DNA of 64,000 nucleotides from the NCBI GenBank assembly GCA_002633005.1, contig NMRA01000028.1, forward strand, positions 1,015,556-1,079,555, read 5' to 3'. The stretch comes from Phoronis australis. Taxonomy: Eukaryota > Phoronida > Phoronidae. Of the stretch, positions 42,001 to 57,000 are shown piece by piece. Every line of letters begins with the position of its first letter. Positions within the stretch are counted from its first letter, which is position 1. Made by a program: the position numbers and the translations under genes. The notes beneath the pieces are model-generated. The model had not been told where the DNA came from and made no database searches. It saw only the letters and a program-made list of their open reading frames with translations.

Positions 42001-45000
42001 GTCGCAGACTTTACCAGTCACTTGTGGTATTAAAATCGGCCATTTTGTACTCATAGTGTTCCTATTTGTATTCAGTGAAGGTTCAGAGGGGAATTCAATG
42101 GAAATCTTTGGAAGCATTCACACAGCTCATAATCTACCATTGTAACCAGCTTTCAAAAGAAGTCCTTAAATTCAAATCTGGAATGAATAGTGGCCCTACA
42201 AAAGGTCTACTACTATGCATTTTATATTAGCATATATAGTTATTGTAGTGTGGGATCCCTTTAATTTTATAGTAGGGTTTCCATTACAGTGTCCAAAATG
42301 CTATCAATGTGTTTCTACCTTGCATGTTACATTGATTTCTATGTTAACCAGAAGGACTTTTTTGTCTAGTTTAAATAATATTTATTTGGAGAAAATCTGC
42401 AATCAATATTTTTAAATCTTTCTGGTGAGTTCACGTTGGTGTATGTTTTTGTTCACATTTTTGTAAGACTGCAGGAAGTGTACTTCTAATGAGCTTTTAT
42501 TCAGTTATTTTGAGAGTCACAACAATTGTTTACTGTAAATATATTTTCACTACTTCAGTTCAATTCTGGTTTAGTTCCATTTTGAGCATTCCTTGACCCT
42601 GGTAGGTTGGGTGGATAATGTTCAGAGTTAACAAACCCAAGATATGATGTGGATATTCAATATTAAGTATATGGATTATCCACAAAATCAACATGTCAAG
42701 GGTGCTTGAAATGAAGAAGATCACAATTTTGTTTATATTACACACGCATCTCCCAACCCCTATCTCTGTGTGAAACATGCTCAGCATCTTGTCTAATTTT
42801 TTTTTAATAAAATGCTTTGGTTTCGGAAAAACGATTCACCACTTCTCTCTAAATATATGATATATACTGTACATTGTCTTCGTTTTGTGTTCTTTGTGGT
42901 TGATGCCAATTATTGATAACCTTTCCTACTGTCCTAATACTTGTCTGATCTCTAGCTATGTCACTAAGCACATAGGATTGCTTATAATCTGTCATGACCC
43001 CCCTGTAGTTTTAAACATACCTAAATTTATAATTTGTTCAGCAATTAAAATTGCTTCAGCTAATTTACTAGCTTAATTCAAGTCTCAACCTGCTGGCAGG
43101 TGCTGCTGCCTTCATCCAGTTGCCTGGTAGAAGAATGACAAATACTTCTAAAATGCTGAGGCCACTGAAGTTGTATTTATGCTGTCTTGGTCGGTCAGAA
43201 TTTAAACTGCTTTTTAATAGCTTTTCTCTCATTCTTGTGTCATTCTCTCAGAGGTCTCGCTGTTAGAGCATGTCAAAACAAGGTGAAGCAACAGTAAATA
43301 AAGCCCAAATGGCCAGCTCAGCACTTAATACTGAGATTTCCCATAGTTTTTCAAATGTGCCAGCTGGTACCAAGCTAAAAGGGAGAGATGAACTTTCAAT
43401 ATTTGAAACAAATATTTGGGCAACACGCATTCATTTGTTAGTTTCCTTTATAACATTCTCTAGGCGACATCTGATGCAGGCATTGATTCTGAATTATGTT
43501 GTGAAAGGTGCCCAGAGAATTGTGAATAAACTACGGTATGAAGTATTTGATTTTTGTGTTGAACTAGTTGAGCCTTAAAATGTTTCACAGCATGTGATTT
43601 TGACAGTAATATAAGTACTGGACCTGGACGCTTGTGGTTGATGAGGGACTGAGGGCTTTCAGGACTGCTATAACACGATAAAATCTCATCAATTTGGGAC
43701 ACAAATTATTGCCAGAATTGGTATTTTTTCATTTTTATTTGTTGTGAACAATTTCTCAAAATCATGGTCTTATGATAACTGTGGCATAATTCTTTAAAAA
43801 TGGTATGACATTTGTTTGGTGCTTATCTTTTATGAAAAAAATGAAAAAAAAATCACTTGTCAGCCATATTGTGTCCTAAATTGGTGAGATTTTACTGTAG
43901 TTTAATGACACTGGTGTGTTTTTCATCTTGCCAAAAATGCGTTCTCTTTGAATGTAATTATTTGTGTGCGTTTTGTGGTGTTTATGATACTTATATGCAG
44001 ACGCACTAATTTTATGCAGTACGTTTGTTATTTTGAATCAAGGTTACAGTCAGTAATATGTCTATTTAATTTACCAGTTGAAGAACATTTTGAAATTGGA
44101 TGAGGTGTCTGTATTTGGTAAATGTCAAGCACCAGTTTATGGCTTCTCTGAAAGAAGGACTTCCTGTCTATATATTTCAATGAACAACAACACAGAACAT
44201 AAAAAATGTCCGACGTCAGCGCTAAGAAAATTACCTGATCAGAAGATCTCCTAATGGGTCTTTCTTTATATTTGAGTGAGATAAGAATGTTGTTCATTTG
44301 CGTTGTTTGTTCTCAGACAATCCTGCCAATTTGTCCTTTCTCTCTGAATGCCTAAAGCCGTGTATCAAATTTGTCATCTGTGCTCAGTTGGACAGAGTTT
44401 AGGTCTACTGTGATAAAAAATACTCCCCAGTCTGGTAGACAGTCTAAGCCTTTCTAATTGGATCATGTCTGCTGGCTTTTTTTCTGGCCACTGGCAGTTG
44501 TCATTGTTAGAGCCTTGTTATTAGGGGACCCAATATGGCTATTAGCCCCAGTAAAGATGATTTTAGCCTTGGGAGTTCACTGAAGTGGTCTGAAGATGGA
44601 ATTTAGATGAGCACTGTTGACACTGCATGCTGTTGAATTTGGGCGATTTATAGTTAACCATGAAAATATAAGACATGAGCCATGCAAAAACCCGGTAGCA
44701 GTATTGCCTTTAGTAAACATTCCTCTGTTTAGGACTCAATATGGCGGACAGTTGAAATGTCTTTTTGTCAAATAACGTACAGCGTTTGGTAATGTTTTGA
44801 GCATTTGTAGTAATGCTGTACTGATAGCTCCAGAAAAATAGAAAAGTGGTTATTTAATATTTTAGGAATTATTTTTTGTCCCAAAATGAATTTTTAACAT
44901 ATCTGTGCCGATATGTACGTATGTCTGTTGTCGTTCCTCGTGATCCAATACAACCACCATTTTTTCATCCATCTCAGCTAAAACAGTGTCTTTTCGGCAG

Positions 45001-48000
45001 CTACAAAAACATGTACTCTGTTTGATGTCTTGTTCACTTCAAAGCATGAGACATTTCAGGCTTGTTAGTTCCAGCAGCCTTCAACTCTTTGCCCAGGTGT
45101 GGCCTTGTATACTCGTTTTAGTTGGTTCGGTGCACCTCACACAAGTAACACACATGATTTCTCTGAAGAGTGTGCAGTGTTATATTGGTTTGGATCTAGT
45201 GATTGATTTCTACCTTGGTTGTTGGGTTACATATCCTGAGATTTGTGATGTGACGAATGAAAACCGTCAAAGCAGTTGTCACAGAAATTCTTGTTTGACA
45301 AGGTGTGATAGCAAATGTTGTTGAGGCTGTAGGCTTGTTGTCACTGTTTGGGACAACAGGAAGAAATAAGAACTAATAATTATGTTCACACAAGTGTCAG
45401 AAGGGTTTAATTAACCTTGTTGGCACCTGCTGCTTAACTCACCTGTCGCTAAATGCCAGGTACGTTTATCCAATTTATGTCACACATTTTCATTCTGTAC
45501 CTCTTTCACATTCAAAATGTCTGCCTTCAGAAGGGATTAACTTTATCTATAGGCAAAAGTTTCATTTCAACTTGAGAACTATTTTCACAAGCAGTTGTGT
45601 ATATCTAAGCCATTGTTGGGCATTTCTAAACCATTGTTAGGCAGTGCAATGGCCAGTTTCCAGCAAAACTGAGCTGTTGTCAGTCTGATAAACATCACCA
45701 TTGGTTAGATCCTTTTCCATTGTCCAGGATGAATAAAGAGAAATGTTGTTGTGTTCTTGGAACCTATAGTCCTATCAATGGTTATGCAATATTCTTCTGT
45801 GGTCTTCAGTACATTGGTATGCCCTGACACAAGCACTACTGATCATAATCTCTTTCATCATGGAACAATCCCATCTTGTTCAGGAACTGGTTTTTAGAAC
45901 CCATGCTGGTGTTCTCTACACCTTACAATGAATACCATTAGTCATCTGTGGAGCGGGTCACTTATAATTAAAATTCCATATTTGCTGATGGTTCTAAGAA
46001 TAGAGGTTGAGTACATAAATGACAATCATTCCAATCCAATTAGTTCCCAGTTTTCTAGTAGGAGAAGCTTCACTGATTTTTAATGCTGCCTGTCCAGGCA
46101 ACCCCTCATCTCTATAGTCACCCCCTCTATGAGTTGCTAGTGAACTATTTGCCCATGACTGGCCCCCCATTGTCCCCACAGCCCACAGGCTTGTCATTAT
46201 AATAACATGATCACAGACTGATCTGTCAACAACTTCCTGAGACCACCACTGTGTGACTAACACTGATCATTTAGGCCATGTTGTACTGGTGGTGAAAACT
46301 GCCATTTACCAGTAACAATGTATGTCCTGAAAACAGTTGAACCCAGACTTGAATGTATACTTTGGTTTTCATGGATCTATTCCCTGGTTAGATTATTTTT
46401 CTGAAGTTGATATTTGCTCATTGTGAATAGTTGAATGATGAGAAATGTTATCTGTAATCATCGCGTAAGATTGTCACCTCTATTCAAAGCTGACAATTGA
46501 TATCCATTTCAGGAATTTCAGTCCTCAATAATGGAGTCTTTTGGCTTTTGTTGTATGGACTTGACATTCAGTAGCAATGTGTGTGTTTGTGTGGCAAGTG
46601 TTAAGTTGCACAGTGTATCAGATATTGGTCTCTGTTGGAAGTGCCCTGCAGACCATAGTGTGTGACATTCAAGGCATGATTGTGTTCTCTTCTAGTTTCT
46701 GGGTTTTTCTCAAATAAACATCTCAATCCACACGTACCTAATAATGTATTGATCATCTACTCGGATATTAAATTCTCTAAAATCACTGAAGTTCTAAGTG
46801 CTGAGTTTGTCACATAAGTGTCTGTGTAAGATGACTACAACAATGGGTCCCCAAGCTGAATGTCTATTGTAAATCTTTGGTTTGATTAATTTTCTGATTT
46901 TATAATATTAAAATGTTTGAGACACTGCAGAGAGGTTACCAAGTGCAGCGTCCATTACGTTGACCCCTATGACCTGTGGAGCTGTGTGCAGGCAAGTATT
47001 GTTAAATGACTGTCCCAACTATGGATTCCAATGGCAAATTGATCTTTCAGCAATAATTACATCATGTGTGGGGCTTATCATAGAACTTGCCTGTTGTCTA
47101 AGTTTGTAAAGATAAGTAGAATTAATCACTGTGTATTGGTTTAAGCAGTTGCCCATAAGCACTTGCTCTCTATTGCATAGATTCTAACTGAGTGTAAGGT
47201 TACTCAATATATTTTATTGCTGTGAATGACTTCATTTTCCATTCTCTGCTATCTCAACATTTAGAGTTTTCTCTTCCTCCCTGGTATTTGTACAGTCTGT
47301 GTTCATCTTCTGGGAACCAAAATGATTAAAAAAAGTTTCATTGAAAAACACATCTATGTTTGCTGACTTCTATTGACAAAACCTTTATCCAAGTCGTCTG
47401 GTTGAATCAGAATGCCATAATTACTGTTATGAATCCAAGCAGATAGATTTGCCGTTCCTTATAAACACCCTTCTACTGACCATTACCTAGCCACATGCAC
47501 ATTTCCTTGAACAATGGCAAACAGTTTATTCCTCTACAGTTTTGCACCATCTTTAATTTGCTTATCAAAATATCCGGCAATCATAATTTCTCTTACCACA
47601 ATTGTCTTGGTTGGTGTTTTTGAGTACGCCAAATTGTTGATTAGGATGAGCCTTTCACGTGGTCATTGTTGTCTCAGTATGACTGCACCAACATTTATTG
47701 ACTCTGGTTTTGTTCCACTGTCATCTCCCGTTATCATTGTAGGTTGTTGCTTCATCAGCTGAACCGTTAATCAAAAGGGCTTCTGTGAAATGAATACGTA
47801 TGCATGTGCAATCACTTTCATATAGCCAAAAGATATTTTGTCTATGTGGGCATTGTATAGCTAATTCTGTATGTGTCATGTCATGAAGCGAATTCATATG
47901 TTCAATTTTTCACATTCAGACTCTACATATTTGTTTTCAATTTTTAACGAAGAATTAAGTTTGAACCAAGAACACCAAGTTAACAGTTTGACTGATTAAC

Positions 48001-51000
48001 GATTACCCGTTTGCATGCATGCTGGAGTTGTGCTCACACACCTGTAAAATTCAGGTATGGACAGGTGAACTAGACAGTAACTTATAATTCCTCTGTTGAT
48101 TGGTTATCGATGTTAGAGTATTAATTATGTAATATTATTAACCTGGAGAAAGATTTGAAATTCAACGTCTCTTTGGAGTGCTCAACAATTTATGTAACAC
48201 ACCTTACCATCCAAATTCCATTTAAAATTTTTTGTTTTTCTTTATTGTTGTCATGGACATCCACTTATATTCAATCAGTGAAATGGTGTTATGACTTATG
48301 ATGAGATCTGTGTGTGTGTTTGTGTAGGATTTTTTGTATTGTGTATACATAAACACTCTATCAGTTGTGGTCAACATTGCCAGATTTGTTGATGTGATAA
48401 AGCTAGAAATACTTTGCCCTTGAAAGAAGGCTTACAGCTGGCTGCTGCAAATGGGAAGTTGTGAAAGAAGTTTTGTTAATTAAAATTTTGCTTTTGTCTT
48501 AAATGCATGTTGTCATTAGATGTTAGGTTTTAAGGAATCACTTTGCAATCCATGGATGTTTTTCATTTATGTACAGGGACGGATCCAGGATTTTGAATTA
48601 GGGGGGAGGGGGGGAGGGCAGGGCCCAGGAATAACCAGAGTTTCGCCACATGCGTGCGCCCAGTCTAAAATGTAGAGATGCAGGGGTCTCGAATTTTTTG
48701 CATTTTTGGACCTTATTACTAAAAAAAGGTAAACAGGGTTTGTTCAAGGCCTATGCATTATGCATTATGCATTCGTCCCCGAGCCCCCCTGGGTGTGCGC
48801 ATATGCTAGTCAGCAATTCGCACCCCGAACTGCCAAATGGTATCTGGGAGAATTTTAGGGGGGGGGGCATGGCCAACCTTGGTCCCCCCCTAAACCCACT
48901 ACTGATGTATTTGGTTTTCGTATTGTTATATATTATCTGGACAGAGTTACTTGGTGTATCAGAAAAGTGCATGGTAAAGTCTCTCTAATTTTAGATAAAA
49001 CTAAGTGCTTAGGTTGTAGTTTTCAGTTTTCAAGGGCTTCTAGCATTGGTGTGAATGCCCTCATTTTTTTCGAAACATTCAATGACTGCTATGTGAACAT
49101 GGGAAATCATTTATTTGGTGGTACATGTCCTTCATAGAAAAAGGAGACGATGGCGGCCATGTTGTGAGATTTCTGTAGTGCATCTTCGAAATTCACGTTT
49201 TCTTAACTTGCACATTTAGTGTACAAATTTGAAAGTATAATTTTTTGCAAGTGAAATTTTTGTATTTCGAATTTGAGTGAGAAACTGGTCTCTTTGAATA
49301 ATGAGTAAAACAGTGGCTATTACACTAACATGAAGGCTTCTAGTTAGTTTTTCATATAATTCAGTTACAACCTATAACAGGGTAGACTTCAAAAACACTA
49401 GGACATCGCTAGAAAAGCAAGGTTTTGCGAGATTATGCCACATATTGCCGTGTGTTTTGATTGAGGACACCTGGTTTTGGCTAGATATTTTTTGCCGCGA
49501 AACGGCTACTGAACTCTACCCAGACCTCATTGTTAGAACCCGAATAGTTATGAAAATTTTCTATCGTGCAGGTAGAACATCAAATGGATTGTAGCTATGG
49601 TTTGGTATGTTAAGTATGAATTAATTATCTAAAATGGCCTGACATATGGAGGGGAACACCCACTTACCTATTTTTAGTTACTTAATTTTTATATTTAATT
49701 TATTACCTGGAACAATTTCTTTTTATTTTTATTTTTCCAAATAAAAGTTAGAAAATGTTTCTATGTTGAATTCAAATGAAATGTCTATAGACTATCACAA
49801 GTGTTTTTTGTTTATAGATAAAGTACGAGAATGAGCACAGTTGCTAAAAATTATCATGTTTCTAATTTCCAAGGGCTAATTATTTGCTAAAAATAATGGA
49901 AATTTTAACAAAAAATAGTTTATAGTATGTTCAGTACAAATCAAGCTATTTCAAATTTCTTATGTTTATATTTGTTAAGAAATTTGGCAAAATTATATTT
50001 TATTTGTATGCAAGTGTGTGTGCTGAACAGTTGAAGAAGTACTGTAGTTCACCTTATTTGTAGAATGGATCTTGTTGAATTAGTGAACTGGTTCCCTGTT
50101 GTGGACATACAATAAATTATGAAATCCCTCTGGTCCTCTCCTTTCAGCCTTTAAGATCTACTTGTAATTCAACATTATTCCACTGGGGGTACCCTTCAAA
50201 TTTTGAAAGTGCTTCATACCTACTCACCCTCGAAGGATTATGCTGAAGTGTTTCTTTCATCTGTGTTAGGTGCCCACTGTTCCACAATGTCGCTATTGTG
50301 GCGGGACATTGTCTTCTGCCATGCAGGTGACCCTGGTTTCTTGAGTATTTGGTATTGATTAATGTCGTCCTCGAAAGAATGGATGTTTACCTTGATGATA
50401 TATTATATCCGAAAGCTAGCATTATTGAGAAATAAACTTGGCCCCTTAAAAGGATTGTCCACATCATCTTTTATGGAAAATCTTGCAATGGCTACAGGGA
50501 ATTCTGAAGTGGTGCACATAGCCATCAATTATGTGATTTACTGGCCCAGGTGTAGCCTCGTCTTTGGGGTCCAAGCAATGATCCCTTTACAAATTCTGTC
50601 ATAAGTTTTGTAATACCCAAAGTATCCATTGAAGACAAATGACTAGGCAAAACCATGAGCCAATTGTTGTTGGGATAGCTTTCAAGTAATAGTGCTTCAG
50701 TACACTTTTCTGGCAGACAAAATTCCAGTGGGGTTATTTTTTTGATGTGTGGGGCCATTCAAAACTTGTATACTGAAAGTTAATTTTTAAATTTCATTGT
50801 ACAGGCCTAAATGTTTAGCTGTTATGCAGATTTAACAATAGTCAGTCAAATAAGACTTATATCTGTTCAGGTAATCTGAGACCTAACAATGACATGGAAA
50901 TAACTGGCTTCAAAAGATTTCTATACTGGCTAAGTCCCAGCCATTCTTGAACCAACTGTTACAGGGGGTTAGAATAAACAGATTCTAAACAATGTCTGGG

Positions 51001-54000
51001 AGGGCTATATCAACATGGCTGATGAAGCAGTAGTTATACCTGGCTTTCATGTGGTTCACATATTATTTACTTGGGGTTTTCATTGGGCGCACCATGTGTG
51101 AAATCTTCCTGAAAGTAAATCTCCACTGCCCAAGCAAAAATTTGAATGTGGCAACGGTTAGGCTATTGAAGTTGTTCGCTAAATGTATTTTTGTGTTTCT
51201 CTCAGTCTAGTGTTTAATCACTGCATGTTAAGCTGATAGGCATTCGCTGTATTGTTAACAACTATTTTTATGTAACAATTCAGGAATTCCATTGGACTGC
51301 CATCTTGTTACAATAAATGCTATGGCAGGGTTTAAATACCCTGCTAATGTCAATAGTGCATATGTTTTAATGTTGTTTTCTTATGATGCTGTTTTGTTAA
51401 TGACCTCCCTCTCGCACACGAATTGTACATTGCTGAAATGTTTGACTATGCGAAAATGGCAACGAGATAAGGGATTGTGGGAGAGACTTATGAGTGAAAC
51501 TGACTTTATGATTTTACAAATTATGATATAGGTCATCGATAGCTGTGGACTCCAAGTCACAGTGTTAGAAAAAGCAAAATTTGTAGTAGGAGATTGTTTA
51601 GTTTCTTAGAAACGTATGATAATTACAGTAAAAATTCTTCACTTTGGGACACTAATTTCACAACAAAACTTTTCGGACAATTTACTTTGCTTTTGGCATG
51701 GTTTGTGTGGCGTAGCTTATTACCAAACGTTTTTGAAATTTCGATCCTGTGCTGTTTCTAGATCGTGGCTAAATTTCTCAAAATCTGTGTAATCATTGCC
51801 TGTCATGATGGTCTACTCTTCCCCTTTGTTCAACCTCTGTCCATTATGTATACTCAGCCAATAAACAACAACAGTTTAATGTTTGCCTATCCATCTTCCT
51901 GGGCCTCCTGGTCATAAGATTAAGTGAAACCCTTTATTTGGTAATCGCGTAATGAAATATTTTGGTTACTTTTCTGCCACCTGAAACACTGAAAGATCTG
52001 AAGTGTTTTACAACAGTGGCACCCCCTGGCACCCCCTGGCCCGGTCAAGTGAGTAAATATCCGCACAAGTTTTAAGCTCTTTTGACTACGAATGGTCAGT
52101 TTTACTAAACCAATATAAGAAGTTTATTCTAAGTGGTTTTTAATGAGGCACAAGATCACCCAATGTTTTTAAAAAGAATTCAAAAGCACATATTGGTGTT
52201 TTTTGGTTTGTTTAAGACATAGATATAACTTAATTAGTGCTGGTCTGGGGTTTTTGAAAGTTGATACAGTTGCACTGATACTAATGGCATAACGGTATTT
52301 GTCGTTACATTTGTTCAAAGACAATAAATCAGCTGAAAATGCCACTTGGGTTGGGATCCTTCTAGTTTTCTCCTGGCATGACCTGATTCCAGCCGAAATG
52401 AGTCAGACCATTAGGGCTGTTCCAGTAAAATCCGTGTGGGAGGGGGGGGACGGCAGTAGAAATAAAAATTCATGGGTGGTGGTCTCCAGAAAAAAACTCA
52501 AATTATGGGTGGTCGTTCCTGTAAGAAGTGATGCATTAAAAATGGGTGGTATTTTTTGACCTGTTAATGTTGANCATAAGTTAAGTGTTAATTCTATGAA
52601 TATGAAAGCAGCATTCAAAGTCTAAAACTGCAATTTGTTGCCCAGTTTGAAGGTTACCTTCTATTTTTCCATGAATGTGAATCACCTTAATCACTGGCTA
52701 CTCCATCTTCCCCCTCTGAAGTGAACCGGGTCAAAGTGGATACAGTTTTTGTTCTGTCTAATGGTCCTTTTGTTACCCAACAAAACGGTCATATGATACA
52801 TGTAGTTTAATTCCAACGTAACGTTGCCCGAAGACCGATGCACTTGAGACAAAATTAAACGGGTCAGTTTTAGGTTAAAATTTATTGCAATCAAGTGGTA
52901 AGAAAGATTGTGAAAACCTGATTTGCTCTTGTATTCAGTCCATGTTGCATGCTCTTGTATTCAGTCCATGTTGCATGGAATTTTATGGAAATATTTGCCC
53001 TATGTAATTTTTATGCATTTTGGAAAATCTGGAATTTAGACCCCAATATTTAGTTGATTTTCTGCTCTAATTCATGCCATAGTCTTAATTAAATATCACC
53101 TTCCAGTACTTACTGTACTCTAAATCAAAAAGAAAACGCATTTTTCTATGAGGTCATTTTAATTGATCTTCGTGTGGATACTTCCTGTCATAGATTTCTA
53201 TTCAACACATATAGATCCACGGTAGTTTGGTGAATAAAGCAATGCTTATTGGATTCTATAAATGCCTACGGGATGAATGGCCTAGTTTTATACTAATCAC
53301 TATCTTGAGAGTTTATATTTTGGGTTGTATGCAGTATATGACATACTCTAAATAATCATTTAATTTAAAATGTACAAAAACTAATTGGAATAATTTGTTG
53401 TAATTCTTCACTTAATTCGTTTAAAAAAATTTCAAAATTTTTGTTTTTCAGAGAGATTTCACTGACAGATTTGCTGTATATAATGGAAACTATCGATAGT
53501 TTTTGTGATGTATATACATTACAAACCAAATTAAAAAAATAATCGTTCAGTTGTATCCAACATAGGATCTAAATGATGGCATGCAGTTACTAGGAAACTA
53601 GTTTGTTTTGCTTTTTCAATCTTGTACTCCAAAGAAATATGTGCAGTAAAAATTCCGTTTTAAACACCGAAAAGGTTTTCTTAAAAGCACGAGGCCATAT
53701 CTACAATATTGAAACATACAAAAACGTAAAGGATGTCCCAAATTATCGAATTTTCCAATCAGTTCATGAAACAACCGTACCTAAGTTTAATATGATTTTT
53801 GACATCATTTTGGATCAAATATTGGCAAAGCCATGTAGTGCATATCTACAGACATCATAACACCATTAATTGTTGTTACCCAAGCCCCTGAAAGTTTACA
53901 GTATGTCTCTTCATTGATAGGTAAAACTGCTTATGCAGCTGTGTTTGGAAATAACCTGTTAAAGATATAATACGAGCTTTGATTTTTGATGTAATGTGGA

Positions 54001-57000
54001 CACAGGAAAATGTTGTGTTGTTGGGGCAGGCATGCATTTTTGCTCAACTAGTGACTGGAGCATTTGATGGTCTCCAAAGTGTATCTGGGCAGTTCTTGAT
54101 GCCAGTGTCTAAGAAATCTTGTTCAGTTTCTAGTTGTTGTTTTTTACCACAGGATTCAACTCCACAGGATGTGTATGCTGTTATACATGTTACAGGGCTC
54201 ATCCAGTTACTACACTGACTCTCAGCCATCTTCCAACCTAATATTGCCATGCTGCAATGTCCTCCTATCTTCCCTGATCATCTCAGTACTTGTCAATACC
54301 ACCCATTGTCCTAATGTAGACAGTCAGTGACATATTCATCTGGACATGCCATCTAGTCAAGCCTTATTGAACACTGGACACTCTGTTGTGGTGCAGACTA
54401 GACATGAAATGTGATGGCTTTATCTTTTGTTGAGCTATAGATCCTAGCAAAGATAGGTGTTGTGTAAATGTTCTGCTGGTCTAAACACATGGACTAGATG
54501 AACATCAAGTTATGAAATTCTTGGGGACTGCAGCAGATGAGAATGGGGGCTGAGCTGCATCATTTGCATTAGGGATGTAAAATGGCCGCCGTTAATATTG
54601 CTGGTGAGCACCAGCTGAATATATACCTAGCCCTTCCTAAACCCTTTGTTTTCGTTGAGTAGGCTGTGTGCTGGTTTTCAGATTTTTTTAAGTTGGGATA
54701 TTAAGCACATGGCTTTTGAGAGGTGCCAGACTGACTGGTACCAACGGTCAGGTTATAAAAAGTGTTGTGTGTGATGCTGACACTTCTTGCTATGTAGTGT
54801 TGCTTAGAAATGCCACCAGTCCATGAAATTATTAAAAGTTTGAAATTTGTTGAATTTTTAGAAGGATGTGATTTATGCCCATAGTACCATTGCTGACTGG
54901 ACCAACATAAACAAAAAAACAAAGATTATAAATGTCACGTGTTTCAAATTTTATCAATGATTTCAAGCTAGTATGAATCATGTTGAGATCAAAATAGAAG
55001 GGACAAACTGTGAAATATGTCAACTTTTTGTGTTTCCACCTTTCCTCTTACAGATCTGTGACAATCTACAGTTTAGTTATAATGTGGGTATATTTCTCTC
55101 ATAAAGATCTGTGACAATCTATGGTTTAGTTACAGTTTAAAAGTTAACATTTTTGTTGATTATTTTAGGTGTCTATAACATTGACCGATGAAAATGACAG
55201 TGCACCTGTCTTCACACCTAATCGCTACAGTGTGTCCATCTTGGAAAACTCTGGCACTGGTCAACCTGTTACCACGGTGACAGCTTCGGACCGCGACCTG
55301 AACTCACGGATTCGTTTCGCTATCACCAGCGGAAGTGATGGAAGATTTGCAATAGAGCAATCATCTGGTAAGTGTCTGTAGAGTTTAGAAATTTTCAAAA
55401 CACAATTACTTTATATCTACATTATTTGTCAGTTTAGAAAATCGAACCTCAACTCTTCTTGAAGCTATATGTTCTTTCAATGTGAACAAATGCAGTCGTA
55501 TTAAATTTAAAAAAATAACAATGGCGTTTGAGAATGTCATGCTGCAGCAAAAATCCAAATACCAAACTATATTTAATGACCTCCATGAAGACAAACTACT
55601 ACCAGTTTCGGTTAAAAATAATTATTTAGTTGAGATTGCTTATTATTTTTCGATATATTGTCAATTGGTAGCCCAGGTTCAGATCATGGTAATGGTAAAA
55701 ATATTACTTAGGTGCTAGTTTTGAATGTAAAAAGAGAGAATATAATTATTCATTTGCACCAGTTTGTATCCTAAATTGATGAGGTTTTACCTTTGAACTG
55801 ATGTTTGCAATAGGTAATGTTTTGTGAGGCCCTAGAGGTACTCTAACTTAGCTACCTGCTAATGTAATCTGTATACTCCTTCTTTGACAGTGGTGATTTA
55901 CATGAAGTACTGTGATAAAGAGTTCAGCCTAGACAAATGGGACAACCCCTCTAGATAAATTTTATCATAAATTTATCAAAACGTTTATTGCCTAGCACTT
56001 GTTTACATTTTGGGCATGATTATTTACCCACACTACCACTACAGTGGTGCATTATTGAGGCTAACTCTCTATAATTAGAGGTTGTAAAACAGGCACAAGT
56101 GGCCATTAAATTGCCTCCATGTTTCCTGTAGGTGATTGCAAGTGCTACTTCAGGGTCCTTCTGGTGACAATCATAATGTGATCTACATCATCAACAATTT
56201 CAGTGTCATATATAATCCTGTCTAGAGTCTGCATTCATCTATTTGGAGGTTTTGTCACTATCAATTTGTTGAAAATTGAGTTGCTTGATGTAATAAATGG
56301 TTTGTGGTAATCAATCTGACTCATGTTTGTTCAAATTTCTCCTGCAGTCATAAAATATTGTGCCAATCTATTTATCTCAAAGATTACACAAGTTTTGTCA
56401 TATGTTGATGATTTTACTGAGCTATTTATGTTTACTAGCACCTTTTTGCCAAAATGATTTGCAGATGTCATAGACATCAAATTACAGCTGGGACAAATTA
56501 AAATAAAAATGCTTAAAAGGGAGTCATTTGCCTGGTTGTCCGTTTGTTAATTCCTATCCCTGCGTTCTTTTGTCAGGCCGAATCAGCACCACAGACAACT
56601 TGGACCGTGAAATCAAGCCTCGTTACATACTAACTGTGCAAGCGTCGGATGGCAAGCACACATCATCTGCTCCAGTAGAGGTGGACATTCTCGACTTGAA
56701 CGACAATGCACCAAAATTCAGCAAAGATGTCTATGCATTTAGTGTGGGAGAAGATACTTCTAGAGGTAGGGTTTGTATAGGGATTGAAGACCCAAGTGTT
56801 CGCAAGCAATGTGGACATGCTTGTGTGGACACTTGACCACTGTTATCAAAAATGATACGATGTACATTTCAACATTCTGATTTCTCAGAAAGCAACACTG
56901 TCTTCGTCTTGATTGTTGTCCTTGTCGGCAAGTTTTTTCTAAATTTGACCACAGCTATTGAACAATTAAATTCAGTGTGTTTTTAATTTCATTGCAAATC

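Larger units (their letters stand above)
39062..55168 (+). other. Cadherin intron 1 (16.1 kb)
   Basis: Donor GTGAGT, acceptor TATTTTAG. I saw no conserved coding segment; the frames present are short. It carries a mariner-like MITE (43674-43899), a further MITE (48574-48904), a truncated Harbinger-like copy ending at a single N (52414-52574) and small duplications at 52924-52979 and 55052-55140. Long first introns of this kind often hold enhancers, but none can be named here. Confidence 0.75.

Noticed and set aside
48650-48988. 112-residue plus-strand frame
   Set aside because: Lies across the G-run MITE-like element and has low-complexity content from the repeat.
56528-56576. Apparent Met start just before cadherin exon 3
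   Set aside because: It is intron sequence in frame with the exon. The acceptor TTTTGTCAG at 56576 and the phase with exon 2 show the exon starts at 56577.
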